Shown one piece after another: positions 1 through 4,519 of a DNA stretch of 5,423 bases. Within the stretch, counting starts at the first letter, position 1. Every line of letters begins with the position of its first letter. The notes under the pieces were generated by a model. The model was not told the DNA's origin, made no database searches, and was given only the letters and a program-made list of their open reading frames with translations. The translations under genes and the position numbers were made by a program. Location of the stretch: assembly GCA_023245725.1 (NCBI GenBank), contig JAHFJU010000089.1, positions 1 to 5,423 of the forward strand, read 5' to 3'. Origin of the DNA: Candidatus Peregrinibacteria bacterium (GTDB taxonomy: Bacteria > Patescibacteriota > Gracilibacteria > UBA1369 > UM-FILTER-53-11).

Positions 1-429
1 TCCCAGTTCACCTCGTTCAATTATTTTTTTGAGTTCAATTATTGCAGGATGGTAATGCAAAAGATGGCCAACCATCAATATGCGGCCGGCTTTTTTAGCA
101 TCAAAGACTAATATCTCGCCTTCTTTTTTCGTTAGTGCCAAAGGTTTTTCAACGAACGTGTGCTTGCCGGCCGCAAGTGAATCTAATGCGACTTTATAGT
201 GTGTAAACGCAGGTGTTGCAATTACGACGGCATCAATATCTGGCATTGCCAAAAGCTCTTTATACGATTCGGTTGTTTTTACTCCTTTAAAATCCTCTTT
301 AATTTTTGATAGGCGCTGACTACTCGTATCTGCCACGGCTTTTAATATTCCCATTTGTCCAAGTACGCGAAGGTGGTTTTGCCCCCATGCTCCCGCGCCT
401 ATTAGGCCTATTCGTACATTCGTTTTCAT
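1..429 (-). CDS. Gfo/Idh/MocA-family NAD(P)-dependent oxidoreductase, N-terminal part (3' end beyond window)
   Basis: The minus strand from the ATG at 429 is open for 143 codons to the left edge. It begins MKTNVRIGLIGAGAWGQNHL. Residues 7-16 carry the Rossmann dinucleotide motif GxGxxG (G11, G13, G16). The family's EKP signature is at residues 94-96 (FVEKPLAL), preceded by VVIATP at 68-73, and VGHLLHYHPA follows at 120-129. In this family the EKP lysine lies in the active site, and the enzymes oxidise or reduce sugar or inositol hydroxyls with NAD(P). The VGHLLHYHPA segment recalls the nucleotide-sugar dehydrogenases of the WlbA/WbpB type, but substrate cannot be fixed from the N-terminal half. 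Usual family length is about 310-370 residues, so roughly half or more is missing off the window. The gene is divergent from rplJ. No Shine-Dalgarno precedes the ATG. Family assignment is firm; the specific reaction is open. Confidence 0.93.
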   Translation of the reverse strand, partial: MKTNVRIGLIGAGAWGQNHLRVLGQMGILKAVADTSSQRLSKIKEDFKGVKTTESYKELLAMPDIDAVVIATPAFTHYKVALDSLAAGKHTFVEKPLALTKKEGEILVFDAKKAGRILMVGHLLHYHPAIIELKKIIERGELG

Positions 430-437
430 GCGCGTAT

Positions 438-446
438 ATTATCACA
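438..446 (-). promoter_or_regulatory. Candidate extended -10 promoter of the oxidoreductase gene
   Basis: Read on the minus strand, TGTGATAAT lies here: a TG-n extended element followed by GATAAT, five of six matches to TATAAT. The hexamer ends eight bases before the ATG, so transcription would start at or within a base or two of the start codon and give a leaderless or near-leaderless mRNA. A -35 match is poor (TGTAAA at 467-462, 18-bp spacer), which an extended -10 can tolerate. This is motif inspection only. Confidence 0.4.
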
Positions 447-509
447 GCTCATATACATGGTTTTACATAATATGTGTTTGGCAATAAACTGTTTCGTTCA
501 GCTTTTTTG

Positions 510-538
510 TTGACTTAGCCCTTTCGTATGCGTAAAAT
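510..538 (+). promoter_or_regulatory. Promoter of the rplJ-rplL operon
   Basis: TTGACT at 510-515 and TAAAAT at 533-538 are separated by exactly 17 bp. Each matches the sigma70-type consensus at five of six positions. Transcription would start near 545, about 265 nt before rplJ, placing the whole L10 leader RNA in the transcript. The expected strength fits a ribosomal-protein operon. Confidence 0.75.
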
Positions 539-542
539 CTTT

Positions 543-618
543 GTGTCAAAGACAGTGGGCTATCTGATTTGGTCGCAATGCGATTGATGACGAACCTAAG
601 ACCCACCGAGACACGAAG
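543..618 (+). ncRNA. L10 leader: autoregulatory RNA element bound by L10/L12
   Basis: This 5' UTR structure is the expected operator for feedback by the L10(L12)4 complex on rplJ-rplL. GTGTC at 543-547 pairs with GACAC at 610-614; the pairing can be drawn as 539-547 with 610-618, though the outer bases probably precede the transcription start. Inside it GTGGG at 555-559 pairs with CCCAC at 602-606. The asymmetric internal loop between the two stems (548-554 and 607-609) has the AAGACAG and CCGAG sequences that I recall as conserved in the L10-leader family. An inner hairpin TCGC-AAT-GCGA lies at 573-583. The position, between a strong promoter and rplJ, supports the call. The family match is from memory, not from a covariance-model score. 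Confidence 0.8.
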
Positions 619-638
619 GGCAGTAGAAAAACAATTTT

Positions 639-652
639 GAGTCGAAAGGCTC
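639..652 (+). promoter_or_regulatory. GNRA-tetraloop hairpin in the rplJ leader
   Basis: GAGTC at 639-643 and GGCTC at 648-652 form a five-pair stem (one G-U) closed by the loop GAAA, a stable GNRA tetraloop. It lies about 20 nt after the L10-leader core in the same transcript. Its role is unknown; it may be a structural extension of the leader or part of a switch. Confidence 0.5.
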
Positions 653-674
653 TCTATATATTCTTACTTCCAGG

Positions 675-716
675 TCGAAGTGTCACTCGAAACGTCTTTG
701 CGCGACGGATTTTTTA
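675..716 (+). terminator. Possible attenuator in the rplJ leader
   Basis: A hairpin with a bulged A spans 675-690 (TCG-A-AGT-GTC-ACT-CGA). It is followed by a short stem, CGTC at 693-696 with GACG at 704-707, and then a run of six T at 710-715. GTGTC at 680-684 could instead pair with GACAC at 610-614, the closing strand of the L10-leader stem, which would allow mutually exclusive folds. The terminal stem has only four pairs, so termination efficiency would be low unless the fold is larger than I see. Treat this as a candidate only. Confidence 0.3.
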
Positions 717-718
717 TA

Positions 719-777
719 AGCTCACACGGCTCGAACTGCAATGGCAAGTCTCTACAAGTTCGCCCGCAATGTGTGCT
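719..777 (+). promoter_or_regulatory. Long imperfect hairpin just upstream of rplJ
   Basis: CACAC at 723-727 pairs with GTGTG at 771-775, GG at 728-729 can pair with CC at 764-765, and CGAACT at 732-737 pairs with AGTTCG at 757-762. Together they form an arm with internal loops that ends about 33 nt before the rplJ ATG. The segment codes for nothing L10-like. It probably belongs to the structured leader and might influence ribosome access or transcription elongation. Confidence 0.4.
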
Positions 778-810
778 CTCAAAAATCCGCATAACTCCTC
801 GTTACATTAT

Positions 811-1350
811 ATGGCAGTTACAAAAGCGCAAAAAACGGAAATTAAGAATGACTTAGTCGAGTGCTTTAAAAAGGCAAAATCGGCAGTCTTCAGTCAGTAT
901 CAGGGAACGAATGTAAAAAACATCCGTGATCTTCGAAAGAAGTTACGTGGTGGAAATGCCGAATTCAAGGTCGCTCGAAAGACTTTGATTGCAATTGCTG
1001 CAAAAGAAGCTGGTTGTCCTGAAGTGCCAGAGGCTCTTCTCGTTGGTCAGGTTGGTGTTGCGTTTAGCTACGGCGACGAAGTTGCTGGTGCAAAAACGGT
1101 TAATGATTTTGCAAAGACTGTTGAGTCTATCAAAATTATTGGTGCCTTCTTTGAAGGTAAATACCTAGATGCTGCAAGTGCAAAGGTTATTGCATCTCTC
1201 CCAAGCCGAGATCAATTACTCGCTCAATTGGTTGGTGTTCTCAAAGGTCCTATTTCAGGATTCCATGGAACACTTCATGGCGTCCTTTCAGGTTTTGTTC
1301 GAACTGTTGACGCACTTCGTGCAAAGAAAGAAGGCGCTCCTACTGCATAA
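811..1350 (+). CDS. rplJ: 50S ribosomal protein L10
   Basis: L10 anchors L7/L12 dimers to the 50S subunit, forming the stalk that recruits and activates translational GTPases; with L12 it also represses its own operon. The protein is 179 residues, a usual bacterial size. It starts MAVTKAQKTEIKNDLVECFK, the typical L10 N-terminus, with the rRNA-binding N-terminal domain continuing through the LRKKLR and KVARKTL segments (41-60). The C-terminal part, LPSRDQLLAQLVGVLKGPIS from residue 130 and on to about 172, matches the helix that carries L12 dimers. The same frame is open back to a TTG at 637, but those 58 residues are unlike L10 and overlap the leader RNA, so the ATG at 811 is chosen. No Shine-Dalgarno precedes it: the upstream bases read CTCCTCGTTACATTAT. 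rplL follows after 60 bp. Confidence 0.96.
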   Translation: MAVTKAQKTEIKNDLVECFKKAKSAVFSQYQGTNVKNIRDLRKKLRGGNAEFKVARKTLIAIAAKEAGCPEVPEALLVGQVGVAFSYGDEVAGAKTVNDFAKTVESIKIIGAFFEGKYLDAASAKVIASLPSRDQLLAQLVGVLKGPISGFHGTLHGVLSGFVRTVDALRAKKEGAPTA

Positions 1351-1369
1351 GTAGTGTGTTGCTCTTTAC

Positions 1370-1399
1370 TTGAAAATCTAATTATTCATAGTTTATAAC
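1370..1399 (+). promoter_or_regulatory. Candidate internal promoter for rplL
   Basis: TTGAAA at 1370-1375 and TATAAC at 1394-1399 are 18 bp apart in the rplJ-rplL gap; each matches consensus at five of six positions. Start of transcription would be near 1406, about five bases before the rplL ATG. Extra L12 transcript would suit its need for several copies per L10, but the gap is AT-rich and chance matches are likely. Confidence 0.35.
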
Positions 1400-1410
1400 C
1401 CCTTATTACA

Positions 1411-1791
1411 ATGGATCTCTCAAACGAAGCTCAAAAAATCCTCGAGGCAGTTGAAAAATTGTCTGTATTGGATCTTGCTAACTTAGTTAAGGCAATGGAA
1501 GAAAAATTCGGTGTATCAGCTGCTGCTCCTATGATGGCTATGCCTGTTGCTGGTGCTGCTGCTCCTGCTGCTGATGAAAGCGGAACAGTATCAATTGTTC
1601 TTGTTGACGGAGGTGCTCAGAAAATCAACGTTATCAAGGTTGTTCGTGAATTAACAGGACTTGGTCTTAAAGAGGCTAAGGATCTAGTTGATGGCGCACC
1701 AAAGCCAGTTAAAGAAGGCGTTGACCGAAAAGAAGGTGAAGATATGAAAAAGAAACTTGAGGCAGCTGGTGCTAAAGTTGAACTTAAGTAA
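1411..1791 (+). CDS. rplL: 50S ribosomal protein L7/L12
   Basis: This is the multicopy stalk protein that contacts EF-Tu, EF-G, IF2 and release factors; it binds L10 as dimers. The 126-residue product shows the full layout. Residues 1-33 are the helical dimerisation domain (ILEAVEKLSVLDLANLVKAM and onwards). Residues 36-57 are a flexible Ala/Pro/Met-rich hinge. Residues 58-126 are the factor-binding domain, with the near-invariant INVIKVVRELTGLGLKEAK (72-90) and DLVDGAP (91-97). The start is the only sensible ATG and gives a standard N-terminus. No Shine-Dalgarno is present (upstream AACCCCTTATTACA). It is co-transcribed with rplJ and ends 31 bp before the terminator stem. No rpoB follows, so the stalk genes form their own unit here. 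Confidence 0.97.
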   Translation: MDLSNEAQKILEAVEKLSVLDLANLVKAMEEKFGVSAAAPMMAMPVAGAAAPAADESGTVSIVLVDGGAQKINVIKVVRELTGLGLKEAKDLVDGAPKPVKEGVDRKEGEDMKKKLEAAGAKVELK

Positions 1792-1822
1792 TACATTCAT
1801 CGGCGCGAGTCGGTGTTTATAG

Positions 1823-1857
1823 AAAAATCCCTCACAGAAATGGCGGGGGATTTTTTT
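1823..1857 (+). terminator. Intrinsic terminator of the rplJ-rplL operon
   Basis: AAAAATCCCTC at 1823-1833 pairs over 11 bp with the segment 1845-1855 (GGGGGATTTTT, one G-U pair), around an 11-nt loop. The seven T of 1851-1857 provide both the end of the stem and the U-tract. It sits 31 bp after the rplL stop. The A-tract on the 5' side also gives some U-tract character on the other strand, but no minus-strand gene ends here. Confidence 0.88.
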
Positions 1858-1878
1858 ATGTAGTTTAGTTTGTGTTGA

Positions 1879-1930
1879 TGTTGTCTCAACAGCTAGTTGG
1901 CGGTCTGTTTAAAGCGGCTTGATCGCTGTT
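1879..1930. repeat. Small inverted repeats in the gap before the 156-residue gene
   Basis: TGTTG at 1879-1883 and CAACA at 1887-1891 form a tight hairpin. AACAGC at 1888-1893 is complementary to GCTGTT at 1925-1930, and AGCG at 1913-1916 to CGCT at 1924-1927. The folds overlap and cannot all form together. They lie between the rplL terminator and the next promoter, so they may act as a DNA-level operator or may be chance. Apart from these and the promoter, I see nothing in 1858-1970. Confidence 0.25.
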
Positions 1931-1959
1931 TGATTGATTGGAAAATGAATAGGTAATAT
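1930..1959 (+). promoter_or_regulatory. Candidate promoter of the 156-residue gene
   Basis: TTGATT at 1930-1935 and TAATAT at 1954-1959 are separated by 18 bp. Transcription would begin near 1966, leaving a leader of about five bases before the ATG at 1971. A separate promoter is expected because a strong terminator closes the operon upstream. The distance from -10 to ATG (11 bases) equals that of the candidate rplL promoter. Confidence 0.45.
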
Positions 1960-1970
1960 GTTTTGTTCAT

Positions 1971-2441
1971 ATGGCATTTATAACAACTGAGGGTCCGGGT
2001 CATCGTGAAACTAGTGCAGGTTCGGGTATCAATTTTGTTCATGTTCCGCATGTAGCACCTGTGTTGGAGCTAGTTCAACGCCCTGCTAGCACGCTTGAGG
2101 AGCTCCGTGCAGATGTACGAGATGCAGTTTCGTCGATTCTTTTGGAAAGAAGTCGAACATATTCATATTTCGATAGAAATATAATGTTGGGAATGGGTAG
2201 GCGCATTGAGAAAACGCGAACTAAAGTTCGATTGAGCCTGCTTTCTTGTCTCGAATTGTTTGATTCTAAAGAAATTGAAAATGTTGTTAATGAGGAATTT
2301 ACAACTGTAATTCAAAGTCCTTTGGCGGTTGATATGCCTATATCTCCTCTTTACAATGATCTTTTTGCGCCTTTAATCGATGCATTGAATCCTAAAACAA
2401 ATAGTCAACAGATTTCGGAGCCATACGCTGCTGTCGCTTGA
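1971..2441 (+). CDS. Unrecognised 156-residue soluble protein
   Basis: I do not recognise this protein. It begins MAFITTEGPGHRETSAGSGI, and the first 25 or so residues look flexible. Residues about 41-63 (TLEELRADVRDAVSSILLER and beyond), 68-92 and 98-110 look like amphipathic helices. A basic patch, RRIEKTRTKVR, lies at 77-87. Residues 117-140 are proline-containing, and the tail is polar. There is one cysteine (93), no signal peptide and no membrane segment, so a cytoplasmic helical protein is likely. It is encoded as one open frame ending in TGA, with base composition like its neighbours. No Shine-Dalgarno is seen. It lies between the ribosomal terminator and the pilus promoter and reads toward the pilus genes; I see no terminator after it, so read-through into pilN is possible. 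A link to piliation is only positional. Confidence 0.72.
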   Translation: MAFITTEGPGHRETSAGSGINFVHVPHVAPVLELVQRPASTLEELRADVRDAVSSILLERSRTYSYFDRNIMLGMGRRIEKTRTKVRLSLLSCLELFDSKEIENVVNEEFTTVIQSPLAVDMPISPLYNDLFAPLIDALNPKTNSQQISEPYAAVA

Positions 2442-2452
2442 GCCTTCAGTCA

Positions 2453-2481
2453 TTGATACTTAACCAAATTTAAGGTATACT
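2453..2481 (+). promoter_or_regulatory. Promoter of the pilN-pilO-pilB operon
   Basis: TTGATA at 2453-2458 and TATACT at 2476-2481 are exactly 17 bp apart, with four and five matches to the TTGACA and TATAAT consensus hexamers respectively. Transcription would begin near 2488, giving an A-rich leader of about 30 nt with no Shine-Dalgarno. The heptamer ATACTTA occurs at 2456-2462 and again at 2477-2483, overlapping both hexamers and 21 bp apart. CTTAA at 2459-2463 and TTAAG at 2470-2474 form an inverted repeat in the spacer. Either could be a regulator site. Confidence 0.65.
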
Positions 2482-2517
2482 TATGGGATTAAATAAAACA
2501 AAAAAAACTCCTGAAAT

Positions 2518-3876
2518 ATGGAAGAAAATAAACAAACAGCCTCAGTCGCAGAAAATGCAGTAACAGCATCTGCAGTACCACTAGCAAGAAGCGGTCTCTA
2601 TAATCTTGGGGATGGTGAAAAGAAACCCAGTATTTTAGGAAAGTTGTTGGGTTCGGTTTTGCCATCTCGGCAGACGGCAGACAAAAAAGATGACGCGCAA
2701 AAAACATTAATTACAGAAAACTCAATTGGTGCTGCAATTGGCAGACAAATGGCCGAAGAAAATAAAGAAGCCCAATCCGGTCGGCATATTGCTTCGATCG
2801 CTGATTTGCTTGGCCCAAAGCCAGAATTCAATCCTGCTTTGATTGAAGAAAAAGAGCGGAAAAATGAGAAGCGCGCACGTGTGGCATTTTACTCATCGGT
2901 TGTTTTTGCTGTATTTGTAGCAGGTTTTTTTATTGCAAACTTAACGCCGGATTTGTTTATTTATACAGATACTTTTGGCGCAAATTCTGCACAGAAATTC
3001 GAGCAATCAAATTCAGAGGTGAAAAAAAATCAGACCGATACGAATATTATTCAGTACCGTGTAGCGCGACTTTGGTTTGACGTAATGAACTCAAATATTG
3101 ATCCGTTCACCAAGGCGGTTTTGACTTCTAAGACGGCAAAAACCCTCACTGAGCAAACCGCGGCGCAGGCAGATATTGATAAAATTTCCGGTGATGTTCG
3201 CAATTCTCTTCTTGCAATGCAGAAAATTTTCTCACAAGATTTGGGCATAGATACTTACACGGTCATGCCCGTAAGTCGTGAAGAGCGCGAGGCAGAGTTT
3301 GCTACTTTATTAAAGTCATCACTTACAGATCAGCAACAGTCATTGCACGGCTCTGCGAAGGATAAAAAGGGGAGCAACGATGAGCGTGCTATCGACACTG
3401 TTCTTAAACTTGTGGGCAATAAAAAAGTTCGAGCTTTGGTGCGTGGATCGAATCCTAAAACTATGACGAATGATGAATTGGTAAAACTTCTTGCTGATAT
3501 TCGCACAGAAGGGATTGATGAATTTGCTCAAGTTGAAAAGCTAAAACAGCAGCGTATTGATTGGGAGGATTTAATAAACAGCATTCATGCCGTTGTTCAA
3601 TCTGCCGATCCTCATTACGGGCACGGACTATTTAAGACCGTTGGAGGATTTATGTTCTCTAACTACAGTTTCGACCAAAAAACCGGACGAATTACTATTT
3701 CTGGTATTACTCGAACAGCCGATTCAAGCACGTTCAGCTTTATAGCTACACTTATAGATGCAATTGAAAAATCCCCAAAATTTAAAGATATAGATTTCAG
3801 ATCATTTAACAAAACCCGCGATGAATCAGGCGATTTCTCGGCTGGCGTAAATCTTGAATTCAGTATTGAAAAATAA
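2518..3876 (+). CDS. pilN: PilN-like type IV pilus assembly protein with enlarged N-terminal region
   Basis: PilN is a bitopic inner-membrane protein that pairs with PilO and, through its cytoplasmic tail, with PilM. This product has 452 residues. Residues 1-121 are polar, charged and probably mostly disordered, ending in a basic stretch (EKERKNEKRAR). A single membrane segment spans about 122-142 (begins VAFYSSVVFAVFV), so by the positive-inside rule the tail is cytoplasmic. Residues 143-345 form a long helical exterior region. Residues about 346-452 resemble the PilN ferredoxin-like domain: W349 opening a helix, then GRITISGITRTADSSTFSFI (390-409), an amphipathic helix, SPKFKDIDFRSF, and a final VNLEFSI strand. 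Usual PilN is about 180-220 residues, so this is more than doubled. IADLLGP at 94-100, some 22 residues before the membrane, may be a degenerate INLLP-type PilM-binding motif. pilO follows after 12 bp. Without that neighbour the PilN call would be weaker. Confidence 0.75.
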   Translation: MEENKQTASVAENAVTASAVPLARSGLYNLGDGEKKPSILGKLLGSVLPSRQTADKKDDAQKTLITENSIGAAIGRQMAEENKEAQSGRHIASIADLLGPKPEFNPALIEEKERKNEKRARVAFYSSVVFAVFVAGFFIANLTPDLFIYTDTFGANSAQKFEQSNSEVKKNQTDTNIIQYRVARLWFDVMNSNIDPFTKAVLTSKTAKTLTEQTAAQADIDKISGDVRNSLLAMQKIFSQDLGIDTYTVMPVSREEREAEFATLLKSSLTDQQQSLHGSAKDKKGSNDERAIDTVLKLVGNKKVRALVRGSNPKTMTNDELVKLLADIRTEGIDEFAQVEKLKQQRIDWEDLINSIHAVVQSADPHYGHGLFKTVGGFMFSNYSFDQKTGRITISGITRTADSSTFSFIATLIDAIEKSPKFKDIDFRSFNKTRDESGDFSAGVNLEFSIEK

Positions 3877-3888
3877 TCCTATTGAACT

Positions 3889-4491
3889 ATGAACTCATTT
3901 AAAAGCTCACATTTATACTACGGACTTGCGGTGCTAATAACACTTGTCGCCGTTACATACGGGTTAACTCAGTACAAGGTTATGCAGGCTCAAGCTGCTG
4001 CTGTTGTCGATAATCGCAACGTAATTTCGGCTTTATCGCAAAGAAAAGAAAAGTTGCAAAAATATTATGATGCGTTTGCTGCAACTCAGGTAGATGTACA
4101 AGCTCAGTTACTACAATCATTGAATGAAATTGTGCCAATTGGTGAGCAGTATACCGATTTAACTCGACAATTCGATGCGTTTTTTGCGAGTCATGATTCC
4201 GCGACGAATCCGGTTTTTCAATCGAGTCTTCGATTTGGAAAGGGCGTTGTGGTTAGCGGTATGCCAAATATTGGCGCGCTCCCCGTCACCATGAATATAG
4301 AAAGTTCGCGTGAAAACTTTTTTGCATTCCTTGAGTTTATTAATCAGTCAGGAATTCAGGCTTCTCATACACGTTTAATTACTATCAATTCTATTCAACT
4401 TAACTTTCCAGATGGTGGAGAGGTGCTCGAAAATAAGCATCAGGTTTTGAATTTTACTGTAGATATGTCGGCGTATTACCGCTTGAAATAA
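3889..4491 (+). CDS. pilO: PilO-like type IV pilus inner-membrane protein
   Basis: PilO heterodimerises with PilN to form the inner-membrane alignment platform of the pilus machine. The 200-residue product is of normal PilO size. A short cytoplasmic tail is followed by one membrane segment at about 9-26 (LYYGLAVLITLVAVTYGL). A coiled-coil-like stretch runs to about 62. LNEIVPIGEQYTDLTRQFDA at 78-97 resembles the conserved 'LP' helix of the family. The C-terminal ferredoxin-like domain runs from about 118 to 198: PVTMNIESSRENFFAFLEFI (132-151), TRLITINSIQLNF (161-173), and the final strand VLNFTVDMSAYYR (186-198). It lies 12 bp after pilN and 28 bp before the ATPase gene, so the three are clearly one operon. 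No Shine-Dalgarno precedes the ATG (upstream TAATCCTATTGAACT). Confidence 0.85.
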   Translation: MNSFKSSHLYYGLAVLITLVAVTYGLTQYKVMQAQAAAVVDNRNVISALSQRKEKLQKYYDAFAATQVDVQAQLLQSLNEIVPIGEQYTDLTRQFDAFFASHDSATNPVFQSSLRFGKGVVVSGMPNIGALPVTMNIESSRENFFAFLEFINQSGIQASHTRLITINSIQLNFPDGGEVLENKHQVLNFTVDMSAYYRLK

Positions 4492-4519
4492 GCAAAAACG
4501 CAGAAACTCAAAAAATAAA

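Noticed and set aside
543..618. tRNA-like cloverleaf
   Set aside because: The closed stems suggested a small structured RNA, but there is no T-arm sequence, no anticodon arm of the right geometry and no acceptor/CCA end. The L10 leader explains it better.
637..810. In-frame TTG-initiated N-terminal extension of rplJ
   Set aside because: The 58 extra residues do not resemble L10, the ATG at 811 gives the standard L10 N-terminus, and the stretch lies within the structured leader RNA.
1169..1354. A 61-codon plus-strand frame inside rplJ
   Set aside because: It overlaps the conserved L10 C-terminal coding sequence in another frame and shows no protein features of its own.
1797..1816. GC-rich CGGCGCGAGTCGG before the rplL terminator as a second hairpin
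   Set aside because: The two CGG copies are direct, not inverted, so no useful stem forms; the terminator at 1823-1857 stands alone.
2489..2831. Two minus-strand open frames over the start of pilN
   Set aside because: They are antisense to pilN. Their hydrophobic or cysteine-rich translations are what antisense frames of charged, AT-rich coding DNA give, and no promoter or conserved motif supports them.
3051..3531. Minus-strand open frames within the middle of pilN
   Set aside because: Antisense shadows of a coding frame with clear PilN features at its 3' end; no independent signals.
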